Of a stretch of 64,000 nt of DNA, positions 16,437 through 25,403 are shown piece after piece. A program made the position numbers and the translations under genes. The stretch lies in the NCBI RefSeq assembly GCF_002909445.1, contig NZ_PPXC01000016.1, positions 1-64,000 on the forward strand. Direction: 5' to 3'. Every line of letters starts with the position of its first letter. The stretch's first letter is position 1. The stretch is from Arthrobacter glacialis (GTDB taxonomy: Bacteria; Actinomycetota; Actinomycetes; Actinomycetales; Micrococcaceae). Below the pieces are notes generated by a model that was not told the DNA's origin, did no database searches, and saw nothing but the letters and a program-made list of their open reading frames with translations.

Positions 16437-17387
16437 ATGAGTGATGAAACACCCGTCGTCCCGGAGTACGAATTGGCCTCGACTAAGCCCGACCTGATCG
16501 CCCAGGCGATTGCCGCATTGACCGCCGTGGCGCGTACGACACGCGTCATTGGCCAAGGAACACCGAACGAGCACAACGAGCCAGTGGATTTTGCAGAGAT
16601 CGCCTGCCAGGTCATCACGAGCGTGGCCGCGAATGTTGGCAGCGTTGAGACGCTATTGGCCGGCCGTTCCGGATCGTGGGAAGCCGACTACGTCCGCCGG
16701 ATAGTCCAGAGCACCGCCGGGGAAGACGACACTGAGCTGATGCGCTACCGCACCGAACCTATATGGCTTCAATTTGACGTCCTAGACCGGTTCCACGACT
16801 TCGGGTTGGAAGCGCTCTACGATGAGGCCGTCGAGGAGCTGTACCGCCGCGAGACGGTGGCAGAAGAGGCCCTATTTGAGTCCGTTGCAACGCCTGAAGA
16901 GAAAGAGCGCCTGGCCGTTTGCCTGCAGGCTTTGACAAATTCAGGGCTTTTCGTCGAATTGGACCCCACAGCCCAGAAACTCGTGGAGGAGCGAACCCAA
17001 GAGGTCAGCAGCATCAATGAGGCGGTTTACCAGCGCGGCCAACGCACGGGAAACCCGTTGAGAGAAGCCGTAAACAAGGCCGCAACTGCCCTCGAAAATC
17101 TCGAAGATCTATGGGAACGGGATCAAGGCGCATACCGCGAGTCGTACACCGCCTCGGCACGTGAGGTACTTATTCACCGCGGACTCACACTCGATGTCGA
17201 GCCTCTTGGAACAGACGACGAGGAAGTCGAATGGGACCCGTTCACCGACGCTCTGCACGAGTACGCTCGCAAATCCGCTCCACTGCCAATGACCGGTGAA
17301 GCCCCAGACTGGACCGACGGCACACCAGCCGACGCCCTCCGCCGGGCCGGCCTGACCTATATCGCCCGCGTCCAGGGGACAGTGTGA
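16437..17387 (+). CDS. Hypothetical 316-residue plasmid protein
   Basis: Soluble, acidic, mostly helical; no signal peptide, membrane segment or nucleotide-binding motif is visible. The start ATG 16437 follows AAGGAG six bases upstream; the in-frame TTG/ATG codons before it lie in poor context. Visible segments are a helical N-terminus (KPDLIAQAIAALTAVARTT), a stretch rich in acidic helices (EALYDEAVEELYRRETVAEE) and a tail with ADALRRAGLTYIARVQG. I do not recognise it. It is the next plus-strand gene after ssb and probably part of the same operon. Confidence 0.6.
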   Translation: MSDETPVVPEYELASTKPDLIAQAIAALTAVARTTRVIGQGTPNEHNEPVDFAEIACQVITSVAANVGSVETLLAGRSGSWEADYVRRIVQSTAGEDDTELMRYRTEPIWLQFDVLDRFHDFGLEALYDEAVEELYRRETVAEEALFESVATPEEKERLAVCLQALTNSGLFVELDPTAQKLVEERTQEVSSINEAVYQRGQRTGNPLREAVNKAATALENLEDLWERDQGAYRESYTASAREVLIHRGLTLDVEPLGTDDEEVEWDPFTDALHEYARKSAPLPMTGEAPDWTDGTPADALRRAGLTYIARVQGTV

Positions 17388-17546
17388 TGGAGTGGAGGAC
17401 CGGGGGCTTGTGCTCACTTACACGGACGGGTAAACATTCGCCTGGGTCATTGAAGAACGTATCGCTCTTGAGCCTCCAGGAGCTCCGCTCCTGGGCAAAG
17501 GGTCGCCACACCCTGGTGGCAGCAACCGAGCTGTTGATTAGGTCCG

Positions 17547-17807
17547 ATGAAAGCTAAGCGCACACCCCCAAGCTTCAGCGTCACCCTGCCTGTGGAAATG
17601 GCCGACCAAGTGCGGGCAGCACTGCAAGCCGCCGGCGCCCAGGAAGGCTACGCCTCCGTGAATGACCTGCTGGAGGGAGCAATACGCAAGGAACTCCGCA
17701 GGCTTCAGCGCAAACACAACGCAGGTAAAGCATGGCCAGGGATCCCCGCCGGTGTGTTGCGTACAGGGCAGCGCACACATGAAGAAACGCATGGCGCGAG
17801 CCAATAA
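17547..17807 (+). CDS. Ribbon-helix-helix ParB-like centromere-binding protein
   Basis: 86 residues. A short basic tail is followed by a strand and two helices (FSVTLPVEMADQVRAALQAA, then YASVNDLLEGAIRKELRRLQ) and the motif RKHNAGKAWPGIPAGVLRTG. The HN(G/A)G...P...G(R) ending after an RHH fold is typical of small actinobacterial plasmid ParB proteins that bind the partition site and pair with a ParA ATPase. No ParA is visible in the window, so the partner may lie outside it. The ~160 bases upstream (17388-17546) contain short hairpins and could hold the centromere. Partition role inferred. Confidence 0.65.
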   Translation: MKAKRTPPSFSVTLPVEMADQVRAALQAAGAQEGYASVNDLLEGAIRKELRRLQRKHNAGKAWPGIPAGVLRTGQRTHEETHGASQ

Positions 17808-17902
17808 GCCGAACAGCTGCCGAGCCTTCAGATTGTCGGTACGGGCTGGAATGATGCAATGACGTTGACTCAATACCCTATTGAAGAAAGTTGAGGAGTG
17901 AG

Positions 17903-18205
17903 ATGTCTACTCTGGTTCTGATGACTATTGGAATCTCCATTGCTGCACTGGTGGGGCTGGTGTTGGGGCTACTGACCTGGCCAGTTCCGACTGACAGTAT
18001 CGCGCTCCGCTGGCTTCGTAGTAAGCGCTTGAAGATTTCGCGTCGGCAATCGTCCGCAGCCGCAAAATGGCTCCAGCGTGAGCTGCCAAGGGTTGATGGG
18101 CGATATGCGTCGGGAGAATGGAAGACCGCATACAGGGCGGTTGGGGTGTCGGAGGAACGTCTTCAGGCAGCGTGGTTTTCGCAGCAGCCCCTCGCAACAA
18201 AATAG
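17903..18205 (+). CDS. Hypothetical small membrane-anchored protein
   Basis: 100 residues from ATG 17903, preceded by GAGGAG. One N-terminal membrane segment (LVLMTIGISIAALVGLVLGLL) is followed by a basic cytoplasmic region (LRWLRSKRLKISRRQSS) and a helical end (WKTAYRAVGVSEERLQAAW). I do not recognise the family. It sits between the ParB-like gene and a run of small plus-strand genes of unknown function with good ribosome sites, so it is likely expressed from the same transcript. Confidence 0.55.
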   Translation: MSTLVLMTIGISIAALVGLVLGLLTWPVPTDSIALRWLRSKRLKISRRQSSAAAKWLQRELPRVDGRYASGEWKTAYRAVGVSEERLQAAWFSQQPLATK

Positions 18206-18237
18206 TGCAATCCCATGAACACAACGGAGACAAGACC

Positions 18238-18516
18238 ATGGATGCAAGCCGGATGCCACACGCAGACGTCAGAGACGAACGGGGCTGGATCATCGAGCCC
18301 GAGCTGTGGACGCATGAGCAGCGAACGCAATGGCGTGCGGACATTACCGAGCAATTCCGTGAGGGTGAACAGCTACCGGATTTGCAGAGTGTCCGTGACG
18401 AGCTTGCCAACAGAATGTCATGGGTGGAGGACTGGGACCATCACAGGGCCGTGAATAAGTGGACGCTACGCCAACTGGACGGACTCATTGCCGCGAGTAG
18501 CGCAGGAAATGGCTGA
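18238..18516 (+). CDS. Hypothetical 92-residue protein
   Basis: Starts at ATG 18238 behind GGAGAC; a longer frame upstream has noncoding-like composition. The protein is acidic and Trp-rich (DERGWIIEPELWTHEQRTQW, RMSWVEDWDHHRAVNKWTLR) and soluble. No family recognised. Its last codons overlap the next ORF by eight bases (ATGGCTGA), implying coupled translation with the frameshifted gene downstream. Confidence 0.55.
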   Translation: MDASRMPHADVRDERGWIIEPELWTHEQRTQWRADITEQFREGEQLPDLQSVRDELANRMSWVEDWDHHRAVNKWTLRQLDGLIAASSAGNG

Positions 18517-18708
18517 GCCAGAGTGGTTTAGCGTGGACGAGGCCGCCCGGGCGCTGAAAGCCTACGACCAGGGATCAGAGGTTGACCCGGATGTGTGGGA
18601 CCAAGACACCCCGGAGGTCGAACGCCAGAGTACCGGCGCGAAGTGGCCCGGATCGCGATTGTTGTTGACATCCTCCGGAAGCAGGAAAGGGATAGCCAAC
18701 AACAGTGA
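18509..18708 (+). pseudogene. Small gene broken by a one-base frameshift
   Basis: From ATG 18509 the frame gives a natural-looking N-terminus (AEPEWFSVDEAARALKAYDQ, VDPDVWDQDTPEVER), then turns into an unlikely Ser/Gly-rich tail ending at 18715. A different frame from about 18628 to the TGA at 18706 reads EYRREVARIAIVVDILRKQE followed by RDSQQQ, a convincing helical end. The two halves fit one protein of about 65 residues if a single-base indel lies near 18620-18630. It is either a recent frameshift mutation or a sequencing error. Function unknown. Confidence 0.6.
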
Positions 18709-18735
18709 GTTCTGAACTATTTAGAGGAGATGAAG

Positions 18736-19044
18736 ATGAGTGAGATCAAGATTGAAGAAAGCTGGGTTCGGTCGACCTCAGCTGCGAACCAAGATCTGGA
18801 ACGTATCGCGCGACGAGGACGGACGCTGACTCTCCCGCCCGGTCTTGACGACGGCGAGGCAGTCCGGGCATGGATCCTTGGGTTTGCACCCCAGCAGCAC
18901 TCGATGGACGTTACTGAGAAAGAACGGGAAGAGACCGCGTCGTGGGAAGCAGGGGTAACCTCTGCTTCGGCATCAAGTCTTTGGGATCTGTATCTGAGCT
19001 ACTACCCTCACCGTCTCAAGAAACCGGTCGTCAACCTAGGTTGA
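18736..19044 (+). CDS. Hypothetical 102-residue protein
   Basis: ATG 18736 follows GAGGAG at proper spacing; ATG 18730 is too close to that site. The protein is soluble with a helical centre (LERIARRGRTLTLPPGLDDG, EAVRAWILGFAP) and a Trp/Tyr-rich end (SSLWDLYLSYYPHRLKKPV). No family recognised. It closes the run of small genes and is followed by an 82-base gap before the toxin gene. Confidence 0.5.
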   Translation: MSEIKIEESWVRSTSAANQDLERIARRGRTLTLPPGLDDGEAVRAWILGFAPQQHSMDVTEKEREETASWEAGVTSASASSLWDLYLSYYPHRLKKPVVNLG

Positions 19045-19126
19045 CGTAATAACCGTTATCGGCGCTACAGAAAAGACTCCCTAAAAATTGCTACACTTTA
19101 GGGACACATAATGGTATGATTGTCTT

Positions 19127-19402
19127 ATGGCACCGAAATGGTTGGATTCAAGCGCACGACATGAGGTGCTTAAGGGTGACCAGATCAACGCGATATTACA
19201 CGCGACCTTCATTTGGGAACTCGCTGACGAAGCGACTACGGGCCGCATCATGCTCTACATTGGTCCGGCGCACGCGCAGACCGACAGGGAGCTTGAAATA
19301 CTCGTTCATGAGTACCCTGGCACCAGTCGTGAAGCGGAGATATTCCACGCCATGGAGCTGGGCCCGAAATTCCGACGCTTGCGAGAGGAGAACCAGAGAT
19401 GA
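19127..19402 (+). CDS. BrnT-like toxin of a type II toxin-antitoxin pair
   Basis: 91 residues. The N-terminus (WLDSSARHEVLKGDQINAIL) and the central GRIMLYIGPAHAQTDRELEI, followed by EAEIFHAMELGPKFRRLREE, match the general BrnT-like layout: strand, GPxxxGRxLE-like segment, and the closing HAM..GPKFR motif. Proteins of this type are small RNases that stop growth when the partner is lost. The stop overlaps the antitoxin start by ATGA (19399-19402), the classic arrangement. A likely promoter lies in the AT-rich stretch at 19085-19125. The toxin subclass is an inference. Confidence 0.65.
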   Translation: MAPKWLDSSARHEVLKGDQINAILHATFIWELADEATTGRIMLYIGPAHAQTDRELEILVHEYPGTSREAEIFHAMELGPKFRRLREENQR

Positions 19403-19746
19403 CTGAACCAATGATTGACTATGAGGCGCTGATAGATCGCCTCCACGGTGACGAACCCATCACCGGTGTAGGGGAACCCTTGCGCGGAGACGCCGCAGCT
19501 GCTGCCGGCCATGCCATGCTGCTAGGTGAATACGGCAGCGACAAAGCCATCGACCGGGCTATCCGCACCGGACGCCCCCGCGTTGGTGAGGCCAAGCGCG
19601 GCCCATCCCCCACCGTTCGTGGGCGCATTGCCGAGCATGACTATGCCGCTCTGGAACAGCTTGAAGTACGCACTGGCAAGAGCGAAAGCGCCCTGGTGCG
19701 TGAAGCCGTGCATATGCTCCTGCAGAAGTACCAAGTGGCCAGCTGA
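19399..19746 (+). CDS. RHH-domain antitoxin
   Basis: 115 residues. The C-terminal ~45 (VRGRIAEHDYAALEQLEVRT, then GKSESALVREAVHMLLQKY) form a ribbon-helix-helix domain as in CopG/Arc repressors. The acidic N-terminus (MIDYEALIDRLHGDEPITGV) would wrap the toxin. Together with the overlapping toxin gene it should form a self-repressing addiction module that keeps the plasmid in the population. Here the toxin precedes the antitoxin, as in brnT-brnA pairs. Confidence 0.7.
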   Translation: MTEPMIDYEALIDRLHGDEPITGVGEPLRGDAAAAAGHAMLLGEYGSDKAIDRAIRTGRPRVGEAKRGPSPTVRGRIAEHDYAALEQLEVRTGKSESALVREAVHMLLQKYQVAS

Positions 19747-19750
19747 TCGT

Positions 19751-20221
19751 GTGCAGCAATCTGCCGTAGATCGGTTTTGGTCCAAGGTCCTCAAGGGCCC
19801 TGGTCTGGACGATCACTATTTGTTCTTGGGTGCCGTCGCTGATGACGGCTATGGACGCTATTTCCTGCGCCAGGACGGGCGCGACACCTCCGTTCGTCCG
19901 CACCGCTACGCATACGAGCTGGCCACAGGTGTTCCCCTGGCTGAGGGTGAGGTATTGCGGCACGTGTGCAATATCCCCATTTGTGTCCGCCCGGACCCGG
20001 GACACTTAATAGCCGGCACACAGCGGGAGAACATGCTTGATCGTGTATGGGATGGCCGGCACGCCAACGGCGCCACTTGGCGGTGGCGAGGTGTGGGGCG
20101 GGAGATCTTTGCCGCCAGGTCTCGCGCCCTGAGGGACGCGGCCCTGGAACATGGCTGGAATCAGGATATTCTTAATCCGTTGTTCAGCGGGATTGATCCA
20201 GAAGCTCCAACACTTTTCTAA
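19751..20221 (+). CDS. HNH endonuclease
   Basis: 156 residues from GTG 19751, four bases after the antitoxin stop; the frame is open further upstream but overlaps the antitoxin gene there. A single HNH_3-type domain: VRPHRYAYELATGVPLAEGE, VLRHVCNIPICVRPDPGHLI, then AGTQRENMLDRVWDGRHANG. The HR, RHxC..PxCVxPxH and Asn residues of the beta-beta-alpha metal fold are all present. Such genes are phage- or plasmid-borne homing-type nucleases. It is followed by a strong terminator. The family is firm; the biological role is open. Confidence 0.85.
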   Translation: MQQSAVDRFWSKVLKGPGLDDHYLFLGAVADDGYGRYFLRQDGRDTSVRPHRYAYELATGVPLAEGEVLRHVCNIPICVRPDPGHLIAGTQRENMLDRVWDGRHANGATWRWRGVGREIFAARSRALRDAALEHGWNQDILNPLFSGIDPEAPTLF

Positions 20222-20310
20222 GAGATTTCCCTTGCAAGGGAAAATGAGCGGGCCTGACCACAATGTGTTCGGCCTGCTTTTCCTTGCCTGTCGTAAGATA
20301 ACTTCTGGGA

Positions 20311-20352
20311 GCCCTGCCGTGTGCCCCGCTATGGCACACGGCAGGGCTTTTT
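20311..20352 (+). terminator. Strong rho-independent terminator
   Basis: Perfect 15-base stem (GCCCTGCCGTGTGCC 20311-20325 with GGCACACGGCAGGGC 20333-20347), a seven-base loop and five T. It ends the toxin-antitoxin-HNH unit. The transposon target duplication begins only seven bases later. Confidence 0.95.
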
Positions 20353-20363
20353 CATGCCCAAAT

Positions 20364-20402
20364 GGCCCGGTACTCCTGAACGTGTCGTGAGCCGCCAAGT
20401 TT
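20364..20402 (+). repeat. Left terminal inverted repeat of the transposon
   Basis: 39 bases, outer end GGCCCGGTACTCC, inner end GCCGCCAAGTTT, identical to the reverse complement of 27387-27425. CAAAT precedes it. Confidence 0.97.
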
Positions 20403-20439
20403 GTAGCGGTATGGTGCCTGTTCGTGTGATTGTGGTGGT

Positions 20440-23364
20440 GTGAATCCTGAACTTATTGAAGAGTGGACGTTGGTCGGACGAGATTTTGACCTTCTTGGAC
20501 AGAAGCCTGGCCCTACACGGCTGGGGTTCGCTTTGTTGCTGAAGTTCTTCGAGATCGAGGCGAGATTCCCCAGCGGACCAGATGAATTCGATCTCACGGC
20601 AATAGCCTATGTTTCCGAACAAGTTGGTGTGCCGGAAGAAGACCTTGTTTTGTATTTGTGGACGGGTCGCACAATCGAACGACATCGTTCCGATATCCGA
20701 TCTGTGTTTGGATTTCGAGAGTTTACCTCGGCTGATGAGGCCCGGTTGGCGGGGTGGTTGGCTGAGCGGGTGTGTCCGTCGGAGGTCCGGGATTCTTCGC
20801 TGCTTGAGGCTTTGCTGTCCCGGTGTCGTCAGGAGAAGATCGAACCGCCTGGGCGTGCTGGCAGGATTGTTGGTGCCGCCCGGACGTTGTTTGAGCAGCG
20901 CCTATGTGCTGATGTCGTCAGCAATCTGGGGCTTGATGGTGCGTCTGGATTGGAAGCCCTCATCGCTGACGGTACAGCAGGTTCCTTGTTGGCAGTTTTG
21001 AAGGCTGATCCCGGCCCGGCCGGATTGGAATCATTGTTGTCGGAGGTAGAGAAGCTTTCAGCGGCACAATACCTTGCTCTGCCAGCGGGTTTGTTTGCAG
21101 GGGTGTCGGAGAAGGTAGTGAGCGCTTGGCGGGCCAGGGCGGCGCGGATGTATCCATCGGATTTCTGGGATACACCAGCCCCGGTGCGGTTGACGTTGTT
21201 GGCGGCGTTGTGCCAGCAACGCACGTCTGAGATCGCTGACAGCCTCGTTGATCTGTTGCTGGTCTTGGTGTTGAAGATCAATACCAGCGCGGTCAGGAAG
21301 GTTGAGAAGGAACTGACCGAGGATCTGCAAAAGGTCCGTGGGAAGACGGCGTTGTTGTTCAAACTTGCTGAAACGGCAGTCGCTCGCCCGGACGAGACGG
21401 TCCGCAATGCCGTTTTCCCGGTAGTGAGTGAGAAAACGTTGCAGCAGCTGGTGCAGGAGGCAAAAGCTAACGAGACCGTGTTCCAGGGCAAAGTACGGAC
21501 TGTGTTGCGTGGTTCGTATTCGAATCACTACCGGCGCATGCTGCCGGCATTGCTATCCGTGTTGCGGTTCCGTTGCCACAACACGGCATTCCGTCCCATC
21601 ATGGACGCTATCGTGTTGCTGAAAAGGTATGCGGAGGACGGAAGCAAGAACCAGTTTTTTGCCGCCACGGAGGCTGTTCCGGTTGTTGGTGTGGTGCCCA
21701 AGTCCTGGGAGGGTGCTATCCGGGATGATAAGGGTCGGATTGAAAGGATCCCTTACGAGCTCTGCCTACTCGTGTCCTTGCGGGAGGCTCTGCGTCGCCG
21801 CGAGGTTTTCGTTGATGGTGCAGGGAAGTGGCGGGATCCCGAAGAAGACCTGCCCCAGGACTTCGACGCTTCGCGTGAGCTCCACTATGAGGCCTTACGT
21901 AAGCCGTTGGACCCGGCCAAGTTCATTTATGATCTGAAGTTGAGAATGACCAGATCACTGGAACGGCTGGATAACGGTTTACTGGCCGATACGACCGGTG
22001 GAGTGAAGGTTACCAAACGTCGAGGGGCGCCGTGGATTAAGGTACCCAAGCTGGAGAAACTCGATGAGCCGGCTAATCTGGGCAAACTCAAGGCTGAGGT
22101 CCTGGCCAGGTGGGGCACCCTGGACTTACTTGAAGTCCTCAAGGAGGCCGACTTCCTGACTGGGTTCACCGATGAATTCGTCTCTGTCGCTTCCCGCGCG
22201 GTCCTTGACCGGGAGACCCTGCGCCGGCGGTTGTTGCTCTGTCTTTTCGGGCTGGGGACGAACATGGGCATCAAAGCCGTGACTGATGCTGGCGGCCATG
22301 GAGAGAGCGAGCGGGAGCTGCGCCATGTTCGCCGGACCTTCATCACCAAAGACAATCTGCGCCAGGCCATCGTGAAAGTCGTCAACGCAACGTTTGAGGC
22401 CAGGAACCCTGCCTGGTGGGGAACAGGGAACGCGTGCGCGTCGGATTCAAAGAAATTTGGGTCTTGGGAATCGAACCTGATGACCGAATGGCACAATCGC
22501 TACGGCGGCCCCGGAGTGATGATCTACTGGCATGTTGAGAAGAAATCGACCTGTATCTACTCGCAGTTGAAAAACTGTTCCTCGTCCGAGGTGGCAGCGA
22601 TGATCGAAGGCGTCCTGCGCCACGACACCGACGCGGAGATTGAAGCGAACTACGTCGACACTCACGGGGCGTCAATTGTGGGATTCGCGTTCACCGAACT
22701 CCTCGGTTTCAAGTTACTGCCGAGGTTGAAGAACATCGGTTCCATCCGTCTTTACCGTGTCAGCAATGAAGAAAGCTACGCAGAGATCAATGACGTGATC
22801 TCTCGCCCGATCAATTGGGAAATCATCGCCCAACAATACGATCAGATGGTCAAATACGCCACCGCCCTCAAGCTTGGTACCGCCGAGTCGGAGACGATCC
22901 TGCGCCGCTTCACCAGAGGCGGCCCGAAACATCCTACCTACCAGGCCCTGGAGGAGCTCGGCAGGGCGGTGCGGACAATCTTCGCCGCCGACTACCTCGC
23001 CAACGAAGACCTCAGACGCGAAATCAATTCCGGGCTACAGGTAGTCGAGAACTGGAATAGCGGAAACGACGTTGTCATCTACGGCAAAAACCGTGACCTC
23101 ACCGGCCCGGACCGCGAAACGACCGAAGTCTCCATGCTCGCCCTGCACCTACTGCAATCGTCGCTGGTCTTGGTCAACACGTTGATGCTGCAAACCGTCC
23201 TTGAAGTACCAGAATTCAACGAAATGCTCGAACGAGAAGACCGCAGAGGTCTCACCCCGCTGTTCTGGACGCACATCAACCCCTACGGGCGCTTCACCCT
23301 CGACATGAACACCCACCTAGACCTAGGCCGGGTGGGTGCGAAACCGGCGGCAAGGGTGCTTTGA
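20440..23364 (+). CDS. tnpA: Tn3-family transposase TnpA
   Basis: 974 residues from GTG 20440, a normal length for the family. The N-terminal DUF4158-like region ([40 protein letters not shown]) binds the inverted repeats. The C-terminal DDE domain shows the catalytic aspartates in [17 protein letters not shown] and [11 protein letters not shown] and the closing region [20 protein letters not shown] that holds the glutamate. [10 protein letters not shown] and HVRRTFI are also typical. It cuts the 39-base ends for replicative transposition, giving 5-base duplications as seen here. Appears intact. Confidence 0.97.
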   Translation: MNPELIEEWTLVGRDFDLLGQKPGPTRLGFALLLKFFEIEARFPSGPDEFDLTAIAYVSEQVGVPEEDLVLYLWTGRTIERHRSDIRSVFGFREFTSADEARLAGWLAERVCPSEVRDSSLLEALLSRCRQEKIEPPGRAGRIVGAARTLFEQRLCADVVSNLGLDGASGLEALIADGTAGSLLAVLKADPGPAGLESLLSEVEKLSAAQYLALPAGLFAGVSEKVVSAWRARAARMYPSDFWDTPAPVRLTLLAALCQQRTSEIADSLVDLLLVLVLKINTSAVRKVEKELTEDLQKVRGKTALLFKLAETAVARPDETVRNAVFPVVSEKTLQQLVQEAKANETVFQGKVRTVLRGSYSNHYRRMLPALLSVLRFRCHNTAFRPIMDAIVLLKRYAEDGSKNQFFAATEAVPVVGVVPKSWEGAIRDDKGRIERIPYELCLLVSLREALRRREVFVDGAGKWRDPEEDLPQDFDASRELHYEALRKPLDPAKFIYDLKLRMTRSLERLDNGLLADTTGGVKVTKRRGAPWIKVPKLEKLDEPANLGKLKAEVLARWGTLDLLEVLKEADFLTGFTDEFVSVASRAVLDRETLRRRLLLCLFGLGTNMGIKAVTDAGGHGESERELRHVRRTFITKDNLRQAIVKVVNATFEARNPAWWGTGNACASDSKKFGSWESNLMTEWHNRYGGPGVMIYWHVEKKSTCIYSQLKNCSSSEVAAMIEGVLRHDTDAEIEANYVDTHGASIVGFAFTELLGFKLLPRLKNIGSIRLYRVSNEESYAEINDVISRPINWEIIAQQYDQMVKYATALKLGTAESETILRRFTRGGPKHPTYQALEELGRAVRTIFAADYLANEDLRREINSGLQVVENWNSGNDVVIYGKNRDLTGPDRETTEVSMLALHLLQSSLVLVNTLMLQTVLEVPEFNEMLEREDRRGLTPLFWTHINPYGRFTLDMNTHLDLGRVGAKPAARVL

Positions 23365-23416
23365 TACGGTTCCGCATGGATGGATACTTTTCTAACAAGC
23401 CAGCAGAAAACCTCAG

Positions 23417-23632
23417 CTAGGCCGTACCCGTTGTGTCCGGGACAAGGGCCACGTATCCAGGCCCTTCGTCGTATCGGTATCCAACCTGGTAGGACGAAAA
23501 GATCACCCCGTTAGCAAAGCGCCCACCGACTTCCTCAGCAAATGACTGCGCTTCGTCTTGAGTGGCGAACACACCAAGAACAGTGTTGTGAGCAGTTTCA
23601 TCGTGCTGAACGATCCACACTTCAGAGGTCAT
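23417..23632 (-). CDS. Small protein of DUF7336-like type
   Basis: 71 residues from ATG 23632. The sequence EVWIVQHDETAHNTVLGVFA, TQDEAQSFAEEVGG and ANGVIFSSYQVGYRYDE has the strand-'GVF.t...A..fa'-strand pattern of small proteins (DUF7336 and relatives) that report or modify nothing known. The frame extends to 23725 in a less likely composition. It lies back to back with a secreted-protein gene starting at 23737. A pairing as partner or immunity protein is possible but unproven. Confidence 0.5.
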   Translation of the reverse strand: MTSEVWIVQHDETAHNTVLGVFATQDEAQSFAEEVGGRFANGVIFSSYQVGYRYDEGPGYVALVPDTTGTA

Positions 23633-23736
23633 ACATTCACAGTACGTCCCCTTTTGGGTTGACGCCAGAACATCGCCGTGAACTACTGGGGTGGGGGCAG
23701 CCGGTGTCCTCACAATAATGGACATGAGGAGAATTT

Positions 23737-24345
23737 ATGCGAAAGTTCGCTGCGGCCGTTGTGGTCGCCTTCATTTTTGGGTCTCTGACAATCTCATCGC
23801 CAGCAATGGCAGCTAGCTCCACGCCCGTGGCTCCAGATGCACCAATTGGTGCTCCAGCATATGACGCATCGGCCCCACCTCCCGGGCCCAATGACCTGAC
23901 TTGGTCGCAGGTTGACGCAATTTCGTCAGCGCCCAGCTCCTACAAACAGCAGGGCCTCAACAACGCAAGCTCACGCGCAGCAGCCGGTGTTGGCTGTCAT
24001 GTCGATACAGGCAACGTTTACAAGCGCTCCTCCGGCAGCGGATACCCCTACGGAACGGTCGGGGGAAAGCCGCGCACCACCTGTGACACCCTCATGGTCC
24101 GCATAACGCAGACCACAACGCTCTACAAGACCGTCTGGTGGGGCCTCCAGCAAGTAGCTGGCCCTTTTTCGAGTACCAACGTTGGACAAGGCACCATCCA
24201 ACAAACAAACGTTCAGGTAGTCTGCTCAGATCTCCGAAACACCACCTTCCGAATGGTCGTGAGGAGCACTGGAACGTTCCCAACAGGGACCACTGGTACA
24301 GCCTCCGCCTATGAAGAAGCCAATTTGCCCTGCGGGACCAAATAG
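23737..24345 (+). CDS. Secreted hypothetical protein (transposon cargo)
   Basis: 202 residues. Clear Sec signal peptide (KFAAAVVVAFIFGSLTISSP, cut after AMA), then a Pro/Ala-rich stretch (VAPDAPIGAPAYDASAPPPG). A beta-rich mature domain with four Cys follows (VGCHVDTGN, PRTTCDTLMVRIT, VQVVCSDLRN, ANLPCGTK). AGGAGAA precedes ATG 23737. Layout and Cys pattern recall the secreted protein at 13336-13944, though I see no close identity. The function is not recognised; possibilities are a small secreted toxin, inhibitor or surface protein. Confidence 0.65.
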   Translation: MRKFAAAVVVAFIFGSLTISSPAMAASSTPVAPDAPIGAPAYDASAPPPGPNDLTWSQVDAISSAPSSYKQQGLNNASSRAAAGVGCHVDTGNVYKRSSGSGYPYGTVGGKPRTTCDTLMVRITQTTTLYKTVWWGLQQVAGPFSSTNVGQGTIQQTNVQVVCSDLRNTTFRMVVRSTGTFPTGTTGTASAYEEANLPCGTK

Positions 24346-24842
24346 TAAGACAGAGTCCTTATGAAGTTCTCGCTCCGCTGTCCTCGCCAAAATTGCTGGG
24401 TAGGGCGCCTGGCGAACAGTAGAGTCTGACCGCAACAGTCCACGGCCAAGGGATACTTTTCCGCGGGAAGGTCTCCAACGCCCTAGTAGAGCAGAGAGTT
24501 TTCCTCCATGGCTTGCCCTTAGGCTCTTGTCGGTATCAAAGATGCCTGTCATGAGGAGTTCAGCGCCTCAGCCTATGATGTTGAATGAGTGCCCCGGATC
24601 GCGACCACTATCCCCGGGGCACTCACCTTTTAAGGGGGCTAGTAGGGTTCCGACCATATTGGCCCGGTACCCCTTTTGGTTCCTGAGTTGCCAAGGTGGG
24701 GTATACCCCAACCAGACGTAAACCGGGACTTACGCGACCCCAATGAACACATGTCAACTTGAGGTGCCGAATAACCTATCTTGACACTCAAGCAGCAGGG
24801 TCTTAGAGTTTCCCTGACACTATTTGGCAAGGGAACGATGAG
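24346..24842. other. Intergenic region of the transposon with candidate resolution site
   Basis: About 500 bases without a convincing gene between the secreted-protein gene and tnpR. The stretch before tnpR (about 24700-24840) is where a Tn3 res site would be expected. A degenerate copy of the transposon end lies at 24661-24698, and a hairpin (CCCCGG..CCGGGG with GAGTGCCC/GGGCACTC arms, about 24586-24626) precedes it. Confidence 0.45.
24661..24698 (+). repeat. Internal degenerate copy of the transposon inverted repeat
   Basis: Begins GGCCCGGTAC exactly like the terminal repeat, keeps CCT near positions 12-14 and the TGAG..GCCAAG block near the inner end with one base fewer. It points toward tnpR. 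Its counterpart lies at 25400-25438. Confidence 0.6.
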
Positions 24843-25403
24843 ATGACTGGTCAAACTTTCGGCTATATTCGGGTCAGTACCCTCGATCAAAATACGATCC
24901 GGCAACTCGACGGCGAGCACCTCGACCGGGTCTTCACCGACCAGGCGTCTGGGAAAGACCAGAATCGTCCGCAGCTGGAAGCGTTGATTGATTTTGTCCG
25001 TGACGGCGACATCGTTCTGGTGCATTCAATGGATCGCCTGGCCCGGAATCTCGATGACCTCCGCGCGATCGTCCGGCGGCTAACTGCGACGAAGGCGCAG
25101 GTCCGGTTCGTGAAGGAAAATCTGACCTTCACCGGAGACGACACCGCGATGGCTACATTCCTGCTCTCCGTGATGGGGGCGTTCGCCGAGTTCGAACGCG
25201 CCCTCATCAGAGAACGACAACGCGAAGGTATCGCCTTGGCCAAGAAGGCCGGCGTCTACAAAGGCAGAGGAAAAATGCTGAATACCGAACAGGCGAGTGC
25301 ACTAACTCGACGAGCCGCTGCCGGCGAAGCGAAAGCCGCTCTAGCCAGAGAATTCGGGGTCAGCCGACAAACCGTCTACCAATACTTACGCCCTAACCCC
25401 TAG
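24843..25403 (+). CDS. tnpR: Serine resolvase TnpR of the transposon
   Basis: 186 residues. Catalytic Ser12 in FGYIRVSTLDQNTIRQL, then VLVHSMDRLARNLDDL, the FTGDDTAMATFLLSVMGAFA dimer helix, FERALIRERQREGIALAKKA and a C-terminal helix-turn-helix (ALAREFGVSRQTVYQYLRPN). It resolves the cointegrate formed by replicative transposition at a nearby res site. ATG 24843 is the normal resolvase start. Degenerate transposon ends flank it on both sides, and a truncated near-identical resolvase fragment lies at 27246-27358. Confidence 0.95.
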   Translation: MTGQTFGYIRVSTLDQNTIRQLDGEHLDRVFTDQASGKDQNRPQLEALIDFVRDGDIVLVHSMDRLARNLDDLRAIVRRLTATKAQVRFVKENLTFTGDDTAMATFLLSVMGAFAEFERALIRERQREGIALAKKAGVYKGRGKMLNTEQASALTRRAAAGEAKAALAREFGVSRQTVYQYLRPNP

